Shown: positions 13,810 through 25,260 of the stretch, in pieces
Layout of the letters: each line of letters starts with the position of its first letter
How positions within the stretch are numbered: the stretch's first letter is position 1
Assembly: GCA_916613615.1 (NCBI GenBank)
Contig: OU744721.1
Coordinates: forward strand, 52,276,747-52,340,746
Direction of reading: 5' to 3'
From: Steromphala cineraria
Lineage: Eukaryota; Mollusca; Gastropoda; Trochida; Trochidae
DNA: 64,000 bases
The notes under the pieces: model-generated
The model's input: the letters and a program-made list of their open reading frames with translations, nothing else
Databases searched by the model: none
What the model was told of the DNA's origin: nothing
Program-made: the position numbers and the translations under genes

Positions 13810-14560
13810 ACTACAGTAATCAATTTCAAATGTTTCAATTCAAAACATACCAAAATTTTAATTCTATATCCTGTTTTACAACAGGGTTTACCTACCTACC
13901 AATTTCAAAGGTTTCAATGTAAAACAAAAAAAAACGTATTTATCAAGTTTTCAGTTGGAATTCTGTATACTTTTGTAAACTTACAATAATGTTGGCATAT
14001 TCCACATACTGTTATCAATTTCAAATGTAATGTAAAACACTGAATTGAATTTCATAGCCTGTTGTATCATTACAAGTGTTGACATTTCACCTACCATAAT
14101 CAATTCAGAATCTTGTAATGTAAAACATATGACATATCTATCATGTTTTCAGTTGGTATTTCATATCCTGTTGTATCAATACAAGAGTTGACATTTCACC
14201 TACCGTAATCAATTTCAAATCTTGTACTGTAAAACATATGACATATCTATCATGTTTTCAGTTGGTATTCTGTATCCAGTTCTATTATTACAATGTTGCG
14301 TAATTCACCTACAGTCATCAATTTCAATTGTCTCAAAGAACATATTCATCAAGTTTTCTATGTGAAATAGTTTTCAAGTATATTTTGGGTGTCAAGTTTT
14401 GTCAACATACGACTTTATATTATATATTATATAACAGTTGGAATTCTGCATCATATTGTAATCATTACAATATGGTTGACATATTTCACCTATTGTAATC
14501 AAGTTCAAATGTTGTGATGTAAAATATAGGACATATCTATCATTTTTCCATGTGAAATAT
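13810..14560 (+). repeat. Degenerate repeat of about 100-110 bp
   Basis: Variants of AATCAATTTCAAATGTT, GTAAAACATATGACATATC, TATCATGTTTTCAGTTGG and TATCCTGTTGTAATCATTAC recur in the same order several times. The copies around 14090-14290 are the most alike. Confidence 0.65.
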
Positions 14561-16044
14561 TTTATTAGCTTTTTGTCCTTGTAAACATTGTTTTTATGTG
14601 AGGTATGGAAAAAACGACAATATCAACCATGCAAAATATGACACTTTTAGCAGGTCAGTGAAAGATACAACAAACAGAACAGCTGAAGCTGTAAAAAACA
14701 AACATTTCAGTAAGTGAAACTCGCTCTGAAATTGACCCATGTAAATAACTGTAAGAAATATTTAGGGGGAAGATGGAAAAATGGACAACATATACCATAG
14801 CAACAACTAGATTGATGATAAACACTTTGTAAAGGATAAGTCAACATTTTAAAATTTTGATATCCAATAAAAACTTAATCTGGAGGAAGTTTTCTTTTGA
14901 TGCCAAATACTGTTTTGTTGTTGAAGCTTAATACAAATTTGGATGAAAAGTATCAAAAACGTTGACCTACAAATTTGGGGAAATTGGGTCAATGGATTTG
15001 GCGACATATACATGACAAACCCACAAGACTTACCCATCTACATAGCTGCATATATATAAAATAATATCTATCATAAGATGTCAAAAATAAATAAATTGGA
15101 AAATCAAGAAACAAAGATTTCTGTAAGACTAAAGATACCAAAATATACTCTATAGAAACTAATTGCATATAAAACAAAATACCTTAGAGAACAAATTTAT
15201 CTAATATTCAAACAAAGGGGATCAATGTCAATCAAAATATAGGTATAACAAGGTTTACGTGAAATGTACATCACTTGTACATTTCAGCTCTGTTAAAGAA
15301 TGCAAGGGGAGCTGGTCATGAAATATACACCAGGGATATTGACGAGGTGCTGTCTTACTAATTAGTTTCCTTGCAATTAACAAGGCCTTGCAATAACAGT
15401 AAATCTTTCAGGAGAAATCACAGAATCTGAAAATGACACGCCCACAGAATCTTGCTAGTTGAAATGTATCCATTCCGAGGCACCTGTCATTACATGTCAT
15501 ACACAAGAAGAATATAAATGCTTAACTAAAGTGTTGGCAAAAGGTGACAGACATTTCAATCAGGACTCTGAGAGTTTACTACATATGACTTCATTGCCAA
15601 AATTCTCAAATTATATTCCATGAATTTTGAAAGGGAGGGGTTCCCCTATTTAAAAAATTCACTGTATTCATCCTTTGAGTTACATGTTTACGATCTATTA
15701 TCAGAAAATCAAAACAACATTCAAACTCCCTTGAACACCCTAATTCCCCAACAGCTGATGAACCTGTTTATGGATTTGCGTTTATATCATGAATAATTCC
15801 TATATTTTATTTGTCAAAAAGTAAGGGTTATATATATCAATAAATTCATCAAAACATTTATGGCATGTATATGAAAAAAAATTAATAATCCATAATTTTT
15901 ATCTTCTAGTATACGTCCACTGATTGAAATGTCTCATTTGAAGCAGCTAATTGTTATTACAATGAAGTGCACATTGTTTATAGTATATATTTACATGCTA
16001 TATATTTGGCTATATAATTGGACATGTAGACCATATTTACTTAC

Positions 16045-16127
16045 ATCAGAGTCCGGTCCATGGTCAGCGCCAGGGCATCCAAATGACACAAACTCATGAC
16101 ATCTTTTATGCACCACAAAACTGCAAA
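16045..16127 (-). CDS. PRKC: Conventional protein kinase C, coding exon 3 (end of C1A)
   Basis: This 83-base exon sits between acceptor TTGCTTTTCAG (AG at 16129-16128) and donor GTAAGTAAA (GT at 16044-16043). After two bases that complete Ile64 it encodes [17 protein letters not shown] and then [10 protein letters not shown], ending in phase 0. Joined to exons 1 and 2 it supplies the remaining C1A ligands (Cys65, His70, Cys73, Cys81). The full H-x12-C-x2-C-x13-C-x2-C-x4-H-x2-C-x7-C pattern is therefore intact over residues 32-81. The next expected family segment (a DPRSKHKF-like linker and C1B) was not found between here and base 1, so the intron should exceed 16 kb. Confidence 0.95.
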
Positions 16128-17082
16128 CTGAAAAGCAAAGAAGAATTCAATTAGATACCAAAATAATCCTGTTGAAATATACAGATGTCATGTAAAAGCT
16201 TACCCAAGTTCATCTAACATTAACTCTCTCATTGCTGGATGCATCTTTGGGTGCCGAAATCAAAAGTCAAATACCTTGCAGATATGGGATTATTAATGAT
16301 TCATGGGGGATCTAGGGTGGGTGAAAACCCTCTTTTGGAATGTTTTTAAAAATATGTAAAATCAGGTAACCCCCTATTCAAAAATGCTATTGAGGTTTGT
16401 ATTATGACAGTCAGTTTTGTTAAAAGTACATTATGACAAGTGTAAGATAATTAATGATATCAATTACATCCATACAAGACATCATTAACTTAATTCATCA
16501 ATGTAAATTTGGTTTTTATTTGGGAAGAATAAAATGTCATTATTGCAACAAAAAACAAGTATCCGTCAAATTTCTTGACAAGATATACATGTTCTATGCC
16601 TTTACAAGACCATGCTTGTCAAATGATATTCAAAGAAAAGGGTTTTGTTATGACATGTAGGTGTTGACAGTGAGGGCAATATATTGTTACTAATCTCGCT
16701 AGTTATTATGTGTCGAGTGTGATATATCAAGTTACATCCTGGATGTGATGGTATTTAATGACAGCGATGCCTTGTCTGTAGAAGACTTTTACGCCCATAT
16801 CCTACCTGGTTGTACGATATGGACTATTTATAACGTGTGCTTATTGATTTGTGATTGTGACCAAGCTGCGAGTCAAATAGCAAGTGGAATAAGAGAAGAA
16901 GCCGCTCCTTGTAAATGTCAAGTCTTAATGTATGAACAAAACGAATATCTGAGCTGAGACATTGCCGAGGTCTTCTAGTATTTGCAGGCAAACTCGCAGA
17001 GTGGAATCACTGACTGGAGAAATACTTCTGTCAAACTTAGCTGTCATTTAGGTAACGGGTTGCAAAGAGAAATAACACTTAC

Positions 17083-17114
17083 TCTGACACTGAAAACCTT
17101 GTTTCCCGAATCCC
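17083..17114 (-). CDS. PRKC: Conventional protein kinase C, coding exon 2 (32-nt microexon, middle of C1A)
   Basis: This 32-base exon lies between a TGTTTTCAG acceptor (AG at 17116-17115) and a GTAAGTG donor (GT at 17082-17081). It completes the split Trp and encodes GFGKQGFQCQ plus the first base of an Ile codon. This is the invariant middle of the PKC C1A domain and supplies zinc ligand Cys62. Phases agree with both neighbours (TG|G before, A|TT after). The intron to exon 1 is 143 bases; the intron to exon 3 is 955 bases. The exon is too short for any ORF search and was found by following the splice phase. Confidence 0.95.
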
Positions 17115-17257
17115 CTGAAAACACAAAACACAGCATGTTAGACATCGAAGGGAGACACAAAACGGAAAACCAACCTGCCTGTAGAATTACGAGTCACCGA
17201 AATATCGCAACTACAGCAACGACGAAAATAGACTGCCATTTCTGGCCTTGTTCTTAC

Positions 17258-17415
17258 CAAATAAAATCCTTGCAATGGCTGCAGAACGTCGGCTGCTTGA
17301 AAAATCGTGCTACAAACTTATGATCCTTAATTTCGTGGACATTTTTCTGCCTCAAAGCACCCCTTCGCTCAAAATGTTTCACCGCCTTCACCGAGCCGTC
17401 CTTACCGTCCGCCAT
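17258..17415 (-). CDS. PRKC: Conventional protein kinase C, coding exon 1 (start, pseudosubstrate, first half of C1A)
   Basis: On the minus strand the ATG at 17415-17413 opens 52 codons plus two bases and ends at a GTAAGAA donor (GT at 17257-17256). Residues 16-25 ([10 protein letters not shown]) are the pseudosubstrate, with Ala20 in the phospho-acceptor position. It is followed by VHEIKDHKF and [11 protein letters not shown], the start of the C1A domain (His32, Cys45, Cys48). The family is the calcium- and diacylglycerol-dependent serine/threonine kinases: the pseudosubstrate holds the catalytic site closed until C1 binds diacylglycerol at the membrane. The short, variable N-terminus beginning MADG resembles vertebrate PKC alpha and beta. 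The Trp codon is split TG|G into exon 2. The C1B, C2 and kinase exons are not in the window. The choice between alpha-like and beta-like is not meaningful for an invertebrate single-copy gene. Confidence 0.95.
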
Positions 17416-17480
17416 TTTGCTGAGCGTGAACTAAATTTCATGATCCGCGTTCCGGGGCTATCGTTTATACATACACAGGT
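17416..17480 (-). promoter_or_regulatory. Possible PKC core promoter and 5' leader
   Basis: A TATAAA on the minus strand at 17469-17464 lies about 50 bases upstream of the PKC start codon. If used, transcription would begin near 17435-17440 with a leader of roughly 20-25 bases. The start codon lies in CAAAATGGCGGACG, close to the YY1 consensus AANATGGCGGC. An out-of-frame upstream ATG at 17441-17439 would be at or just outside such a start site. There is no experimental support; these are sequence matches only. Confidence 0.35.
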
Positions 17481-20400
17481 TCCGGCGAGAGACTTAGTTA
17501 CTCATATTACAGGGCAGATGATATTATCCATGTTCGGGGTTACAAATTGAAAGTAGTAGGTAGAATGGAGGAAGGGACGTGATGAATTATGATGATGCGA
17601 GTGATGTAATTTTACCAAAGATAGCAATAGCTGGAAACTTGTCGCCATTCAGCCTCGATGTGTCAAACTCGAGACAAGTCTACTTCCCGCTAATAAATGC
17701 CTTCCGTTGTGCGTGTGGCGCTCACCACGTTAACAACTCGAATTTCTTTTTAAAACGAATGCATTGTAAGAGATGATATGAAGACCCGGCAGGCACCATT
17801 ACATAACACGAGATCATAATACCACTCCAATATCAATATTTTGAATACAGTTTTAATATCATGCTTTTTTAATTTGATATGTCATTTAAAACTAAGCAGC
17901 ATCGTGCATGTTTTCATAATTTCCATTTGTGGCGATATCTGCTAATATCCGACGGAAACAGCGAATAAATCAACGATTAAGACCTCAAATCAGGTATGAT
18001 AAATAATAGATGAACGCAGTAATGAGCCACTGACATTGATACCAAATTGTCTGGCCTTTTGATTGAGCTGACCGATACATTTCTCGGATTTATGGATGCA
18101 ATGTCAATTGTCCTGTAAAACATTATGCAAGCGAAATTGGCAAGTCGGTTGCAATTCAGAAAATCTTGGTGCAATAGATCATTATTTACGACAAATTGCT
18201 CCTCGTGTAATAAAAGACAGACAGACAGACACAGACAGAAACAGTCTTGATATTCAACCACCGTTTATAAAGTTACATTTTGTGATGTTTTTAATCGTTG
18301 CATTATATTCAAATAACTCCAAACTTTATTGGCCCCTGAACGTTAATATTTTTGTCGTTTCTTTTTTTAAAATTCAGCTTATATGTTCAAACTTTAAACT
18401 GTCATCAAAGTGTTAATAGACTAGCAAAACTGTTAATGACCATTTTCTACGTTAGTGGAGGATATTGCCATGGTTTCCACACTTAGCACGTTTTACACGT
18501 GCTCTATGAAGCATGCGTTATCGTATCGATTTCATGTGATTGACATCTGTTTTGACACATTGCACGTGTTTCTCATGCATTTGTGATTATTTCTCTTACG
18601 CGCTCCGGAGTACAGGTTATGCACGGGTATCTCTCTGATTGTTATTATGTTATTGATTACGTATATCGGCAATTAATGCGGGTTTTGCCATAATGTCACA
18701 TTGTCCATAACATACTTCAGTCAATTGAAGAAAGATATGGCATATATTCTTTCAAATAACTTACCATAACACCCCTTGTCGAAACAAGGTTTATTGACTG
18801 AAAACTCGTTTCAAGTGTTTCAATACTTGCGTCTAAGATCTTTACTTTATTTATATCTAGAATACATTATCTCTTCTAGGCATATAATTAGCATTTATTT
18901 CCACTTACAAAATATCAACCATTTATCCAATTTGTATGCATGTGTATGTGTAATGCAAATGTATAATGAGATAATTGATGGGAAATTAAAAACAGATTTT
19001 GGTGTTAGAATTGTAATTAATGTTGTTTTTGAGTTTTTAATTAAAATTAAATCATCGTTAGGTGATTTACCAAGCCTGATTATCTGTACTGATTTTTTAT
19101 TATTTCTTAAAACACTATTAGTATTTCAAAGAGACAAGATATGCCAATATTTTAAAATGATTCAAACATTAGGAAAAATGAACAGAAATGTTTATTCAAG
19201 GTCATTGTGATGTCATAATTTGTCGCTCTAGGTTCAAGGTTTTTACATAACAACAGGATATCAGACAATTGAAATTGACATTACGTACACAGCCTTGACC
19301 CAGTCTGTCAATTAAGTTCTACTTCAGGATTAAGAATTATGAGTATTAGATGCATTATAAACAGACCTTTCTTTAATAACTATGAAAATATGTTCACGTT
19401 TTTTGGGAGTACACCTTATAAATTTGATAAATAGATGAACTACAGGGTAAAATAAACTTTTCCCTTTTCAAAACTGAAATCTGAAAAAAAATTCTACTGC
19501 TTACAAGTAACATCGTATACAGTCAGTCAAACTATGCCAACTTTTCAAAAGAGTCAAGAACCAAAAAAAGCTGCAAAATAAAGTGTGTTATACAGGCTTT
19601 GATAAAGAAATCCAAGATATCGAATCCTAAGCAGGTTTCTAACAAAAAATCTTGAACTTTTTAATTACATATCAATGTATGTCAAATGCTCATATGGTTG
19701 TATATGGCTTTACTTAATCCGAATATCCGTAGTCTGTGATTCGCAGAAGCAATCAAGTATCGAGCAAAACTGATGGCGTTTCTTTTTACCTTTACTTCTG
19801 ACAAAAAAGATAACATGTATTTTTCGTTTTACTTAGATCCCTGAATTTAGTTAAACAAACGTGCGGCTGGTCCTATAATGAGCGACAAATATGCGTCGGT
19901 ATGAACATGCACATGGGGATCTAGATAAATCGTAATCAATTTAATAATTTAAAATGCAACGCTGTTTTCAACGTCAAATTCTTGTTATTGCACTATTGAT
20001 AAGGTGTAAACACGATGAATATTGGCATAGACAGTAATTTTCACAGTCACAGGCAATTTTGCTTCCCAAAACAGTTGAAACTATTCGACTGTATTCATGT
20101 TCTCACCATTTCTTTCAACAAATTCGTAATTTCATAACAGTGGCAACGACAATAAGGTCACGTGAGGGGAATAAAATATTTCATGGATGACAACTTCTTT
20201 ATTCAGTGTCAAGGTCATCCATATATTCCGTTTCTTTTTTATCATTCTAATATCTAAAATGACTCTCAAAGAAGTAACGACGATGGTTAAGCATACATGT
20301 CATTGTACATGGTTAAACATTCTCTACCCATATATAGAGGTAGATCAAGTCATAAGACGTTGATCCAAACTGTTTGAATTTGTGGGATAGAATGGGAGAT

Positions 20401-22038
20401 GCCTGATTGGAAGCAATCAAAGTTATTCGTGCAATCAGCGACGCTGTTCTAAAATCATTTTTGACTACTGAATCATGCATGACAAAGACCTTCGACGAGA
20501 ACCACCCTTTTCATGGGGGAAATGTTTTCAATGATAAATCTTATATTTGTGGTTTGTGTAGTAGGGGAAACAGTCGAAAACCTTTGATTTGATCTTATTT
20601 GAACAGGGGTTGGATTGACCTACGTATGTGTTGATCTAACTATGTGAGGAGAGACTGGCCTGTCCAATGATTTCTTAGATTTCAATATTTGTCACTGATT
20701 AAAAACTTCTTGAGATTTGGAAATGACGTATTAAGGTTGATAAATTAAAATCGTTGGTTTAGGTTTCGAAATTTTTGAAAAAAGTGCATTTGGACCATAG
20801 TTTTACTGTAATGTTAAACAAATGAAATAAATAAGGATGTTCTTCACTTATGCTCTAAGCTAAACTATATAAGTGCTAAAATAATAATACATCATATAGT
20901 GACACTGTCCTATCATATTAACGAGTAGGATTGATGTTGATTGAAACGTTAGCAAATTTGTTGCATAAACAGTCACCATATCCTGTTAGGGCGTTGATTA
21001 CATGGATATGTAATACTGTTACAAGTTACATATGGAAGGTAGAGAGGCAACTGTTACTTACATTAAGAATACTAAACGTAGTCTCATTTAATACGATTTA
21101 TACGAAACGAATGATTTGGTATCAAACGAGCGAAGCAAATAAAACAGTATCCTTTACTAGTTTATATAATTAAATGAGACTGACTTGGGAATTACTAAAC
21201 TTATGCACAAAAACAATATGTGACCCCTCAAATCAAATCAATAGCAGTTTGAGATAAAGTACCTCGCATAAATTACTTTTCCTATAGCAGCAACCTTTCT
21301 TATAGTCAAAACTAAAATTATCAGATTCTCACTTTTGATATCTTAAGTTATTAGGGACATACTGGTGGTTTTCTTGACATTTGTATACTTTGTGCAAACT
21401 AACTTTCTTAAAGACAAAAAAATTTCTGTAAGGGACAGGTTTGAGCAATTCCAGTGTCACCGCACCGAAAAACGTGTAAGAAAAACTCAAAGGTGTAATG
21501 AGGTCACTTGTGTACTGTATCAGTCATCACGTGAAGTTTGCATCGACGTTTTTTCATTAATGGTAAGGTACTGTTGAAATCTAATTCAAACGTCTATGAG
21601 CTGTTCAATCGGTGACCGGAATTGGGAGCCTAACAATCACTGTATGTTTATGTCAGTGGCTGCTGTGCATTGGTTAGTCGAAAAGCTGTCCAATTATCTA
21701 TAGTGCACGAAATCATACCGACATTCCGACCTGTGGTGCACATCTGTATTGCACTTAAGGTCACTTAGAGACTTCGTTCGTGGTGGTCTAACGTAAACAT
21801 ATATCGACCAGACACCTTTGTTTTGTTCCTCACAAAGGTTAACTAACATATAGGGCCCTTTTGTAAAAAATGTACGTATTCAGGTTATGAATTGATTTGT
21901 TAAGGCCCGGACGTATTTAATGCAAGGCTGCATTCTTCCATATGAACTACGTAACTAAACAAACGTTGCGCACATGTGATACATTGCATACGCAGTTATG
22001 GATAATGCAATAGCATTTCATACATCGCGAATACAAAG
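17481..22038. other. No recognisable gene
   Basis: AT-rich DNA upstream of the PKC gene. It holds an (AGAC)n run at 18215-18238, an AACTTCTTTATT-type repeat at 20181-20240 and the dispersed repeat at 20311-20650. The longest open frame (near 18776-19210, plus) has no ATG at its start and an AT-driven composition. I see nothing else that can be named. Confidence 0.5.
20311..20650 (+). repeat. Dispersed repeat, copy 1 (partner at 32222-32600)
   Basis: Shares with 32222-32600 a run of matching phrases in the same order: AGAGGTAGATCAAGTC, GAATTTGTGGG, ACGCTGTTC, AAAGACCTT, AACCAC, CATG then GG, and GATCTTATTTGAAC (GATCTTATTGGAAT in copy 2). Diverged and non-coding; the class is unknown. Confidence 0.6.
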
Positions 22039-22351
22039 TACCGTATTTCCTGGAATAGACGCCGGGTCTCGAATAGAGGCCGGGGGTATGGCTGTTTTAA
22101 GTAAATACACGCTGGGTCTCGAAAAGACGCCGGGTCTCGAATAAACGCCGGGTGATAAGTTGATTAATTTATGCTACCGTAGTTGAATTGAAATAAAGTA
22201 TTCCCCCTTAAAACCATCTATAATACTTGTTTCCTACTAAAAAATAAATAGACGCCGGTCTCGAATAGACGCCGGGTCTCGAATACATGCCGGGGGTATA
22301 GGGGGTCTGAAAAAATACACGCTGGGGGCGTCTTTTCGAGGAAATACGGTA
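22039..22351. mobile_element. Palindromic MITE with internal GTCTCGAATAGACGCCGG repeats
   Basis: The ends are inverted: TACCGTATTTCCTGGAATAG at the left, and TACCGTATTTCCTCGAAAAG on the minus strand from the right end. The terminal TA on each side could be a TA target duplication (tc1/mariner type). The interior carries diverged repeats of a GTCTCGAATAGACGCCGG unit on both flanks of an AT-rich middle. No coding capacity. I recall a similar terminal sequence in other invertebrate genomes but cannot check it. Confidence 0.7.
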
Positions 22352-23247
22352 GGTACAATTACTATTAAACCTTTATAAATATCATCCTTAATTCTTAATT
22401 TAGCGTTAGCTTATACAGTACAATTCAAAAAGCTGCGCACTTTCATAGTTCAGCAGTTTCAACTAAATATATTATATCAATATTTCAAAATTACTTATAT
22501 CTCTTGAAGTGAATTTCATTGGTCAGTCAAGTGCACATGTCCTCAAATGCCATTAAATAGTTCATTTGAACATGAAATTAATCCTGCTATTGTGCCCTTA
22601 AAAGTACACTCGAAAATAATGAATACATTTATTATGTAATTATATATTTGCCAAGCGTATAAAATAACATTTACGTTTCATAATCTGTGTGTGTTGCTTA
22701 TGGTGAGAGTATATTTAAGTAAGGGCTTGCAACTTCAAGAGCAAATGACTTGTTATAACTGGCACATTAAATTGTTTTGATATAAACTTAAGCGACTTTC
22801 AACTTTATTATACTTGACAGATTATCCTACATAGGCTAAAGGAGACTTCGCAGCCAAAAGAATTTGTTAATCAATGTAAACCAAATAGGCAAGGCTTCGT
22901 CAATTGGTTATTTGGACGAAGCTTCATAACAGTCTTCGTGTTAACCCTTCCACAAAGCTTTTTCTTGTATAACTCCAAATGTAACTTTATTCTGAAGCAA
23001 TGGTATACTGAATTATATATTTTTTCATTCCGCCCATTCATACATATTAGCTTATGTAACATATAATTTCTTCAGAGGGTTGAACATTTTAGTTATCAAA
23101 CCGATGAGAATCTTAGCAACAGAGAGAGTCAATCTTCAAGTAAAAAGTCCATGCGGCCATTTTGTGAGCACCTTAAGCGTTTTCAAGCTAGGGAAATAGA
23201 TTCGCAAGGCTTAGCCAAACATCTTATGTTCTTTAAACGACTCTCTT

Positions 23248-23560
23248 ATTGTATTGTATTGTATTGTATTGTATTGTATTGTATTGTATTGTATTGTATT
23301 GTATTGTATTGTATTGTATTGTATTGTATTGTATTGTATTGAATTTATTGTATTGTATTGTATTGTATTGTATTATATTATATTGTATGTATTGTATGTA
23401 TTGTATGTATTGTATGTATTGTATGTATTGTATGGTATTTATTGTATGGTATTTATTGTATTGTATTTATTGTATTGTATGTATTGTATTGGATTTATTG
23501 TATTGTATTGTATTGTATTGTATTGTATTGTAGTATTGTATTGTATTGGTAGTTATTGTT
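23248..23560 (+). repeat. (GTATT)n pentanucleotide satellite
   Basis: An uninterrupted GTATT run from 23248 to about 23340 continues with variant units (GTATGTATT, GTATTTATT) to about 23560. Five-base periodicity leaves all three plus-strand frames open, giving Tyr/Cys/Ile/Val/Leu peptides that are not proteins. Confidence 0.97.
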
Positions 23561-23944
23561 TCCCTTTCATGAGACCTTTCCCAAAGGAGAACGTGCAACA
23601 GTTACTTGAACAACAATGATATAGTCGTCACTATACCTCTTCTGTCAAATGAATAAGCTTTACGGCTTTTTTCTCATCAGTTCAGTCATTTGTAGTTGTC
23701 TTCAGAAAGATTAAACCTAGTCTGTCTAACAGCCCCTGAAACAAGACCCACACAAGTCTATATTATTATAGCAAGTTTAGCTCACTGCAGTTTCAGGAAA
23801 TGAACAGCTTCAGTGGGCTCCTTTCAATTTTAATAGTAGAAAGCTTCATTTAATATGTATTTTCATTTCAGAGACTGAAATTTAGTCTAGATTAAACCAT
23901 ATTCTTATCTAAACATCCGTGAGTGTCATTTTATATGGTTTTTG

Positions 23945-24065
23945 TTATGAATATTCAACTTCTTTATTCTGTGAAGGTGACGTTACGTCATAAATCTTAA
24001 TGCTTGACAACGACATTAGGATCTATTTTGAAACATCTCCTTCTTAGAATAAAGAAGTTGTATAT
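23945..24065. mobile_element. Short inverted-repeat element (AACTTCTTTATTCT family)
   Basis: TCAACTTCTTTATTCTGTGA at the left is matched by AGAATAAAGAAGTTG at the right. Related single ends with the same AACTTCTTTATT core lie near 20183, 30796 and 46261. It is probably a small non-autonomous element; its class is not determined. Confidence 0.55.
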
Positions 24066-24506
24066 CAATAAATATAATTGTCTTTCTTTCAGCTTACCCG
24101 ACAGGCAATATAAAACATATTAAGAAGTTTACAAATATAAGTTTTTTGTTTTTTTAACAATTGTTGTTGATTTTATTTTAAAAGAAGCAAATAACCAGAT
24201 GCGGAAGTAACAACGAAAAGTACAACACTGATCATAAGTCACAGATATTGAGTCGAATGTAATATTAAAGTTTTCTCAGGCGTCACATCTTATAACAAAG
24301 CGTTAGATACCTTAGCACAATAATTGTTTGTTGGATAACTTTTATTTCGTTTAACAAAAATATCAACACCAATTTTAAGAGTCGATATGGCTTTGATTTT
24401 GGCGTCGTTTTGGTCAATTCCGACCATTTGTTTTTGAGTTTGAGTATAACTATTCAGGGAAATTTTGTGTCAATTGGACTGTAGACGTAATGTTATAAAA
24501 AATATA

Positions 24507-24886
24507 GTAATGTTTTACTATTTATTTAAAAGCAAAGACATAATGTTTTACCATTTATTTAAAAGCAAAGACGTAATGTTTTACCATTTATTTAAAAGCA
24601 AAGACATAATGTTTTACCATTTATTTAAAAGCAAAGACGTAATGTTTTACCATTTATTTAAAAGCAAAGACGTAATGTCTTACCATTTATTTAAAAGCAA
24701 AGACGTAATGTTTTACCATTTATTTAAAAGCAAAGACATAATGTTTTACCATTTATTTAAAAGCAAAGACATAATGTTTTACCATTTATTCAAAAGCAAA
24801 GACGTAATGTTGTACCATTTATTTAAAAGCAAAGACGTAATGTCTTACCATTTATTTAAAAGCAAAGACGTAATGTTTTACCATTG
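24507..24886 (+). repeat. 33-bp minisatellite, 11 copies
   Basis: The unit TAATGTTTTACCATTTATTT plus AAAAGCAAAGACG is repeated 11 times with few changes, mostly C/T or A/G. As 33 is a multiple of three, one frame reads an 11-residue peptide repeat around YHLFKSKD. There is no signal peptide, no flanking coding sequence and no codon-biased substitution pattern, so I read it as satellite DNA. Confidence 0.95.
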
Positions 24887-25260
24887 GCATTAAAAGAATA
24901 GATAGACGTAGTGTTTTAAAGTACCATTTGCAATAAAATCATAGATAGACGTAACGTTTTGCCATTAGCACTACAAGCTTAGATAGACGTAACGTTTTGC
25001 TATTGGCATTCAAAACGTAGATAGACGTAACGTTTTGCCATAAGCATTACAAACATAGATAGACGTAACGTTTTGCCATCGGCATTAAAAGCATAGATAG
25101 ACTTAACGTTTGCCATTTGCATTTAAAACATAGATAGACGTAATGTTTTATAATACCATTTACAGTAAAAGCATAGACGTATCCTTTTACCATTGACATT
25201 AAAAGCATAGATAGACGTACCGTTTTTTATTGGCATTTAAAACATAGATAAACCTAGTTA
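24887..25260 (+). repeat. Diverged 40-46 bp tandem repeat next to the 33-bp array
   Basis: Units of roughly CATTGGCATTAAAAGCATAG then ATAGACGTAACGTTTTGC occur about eight times. They share AAAAGCA, GACGTAATGTTTTACCATT and the unit order with the 33-bp array, so they look like an older or extended form of it. Confidence 0.8.

Larger units (their letters stand above)
1..16044 (-). other. Inferred large PKC intron 3 (partial), mostly decayed tandem repeats
   Basis: No PKC exon or other convincing coding exon was found here on either strand. The stretch holds the minisatellite blocks listed separately, one MITE (2034-2370) and tRNA-like units. Between them are less AT-rich segments without an assignment (about 4030-4260, 7005-7160, 8250-8440, 12420-12720, 15290-15500). 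The intron status is inferred from exon 3 ending in a good donor at 16044 with no following exon in view. Confidence 0.6.

Noticed and set aside
18776..19210. 144-codon plus-strand frame as a gene
   Set aside because: It does not begin with ATG, its composition follows AT richness, no domain is visible and no flanking splice or promoter evidence was found.
24465..24893. 142-codon frame with YHLFKSKD repeats as a repetitive protein
   Set aside because: The 33-bp satellite explains the frame; flanking related units have no frame and there is no signal peptide or splice context.
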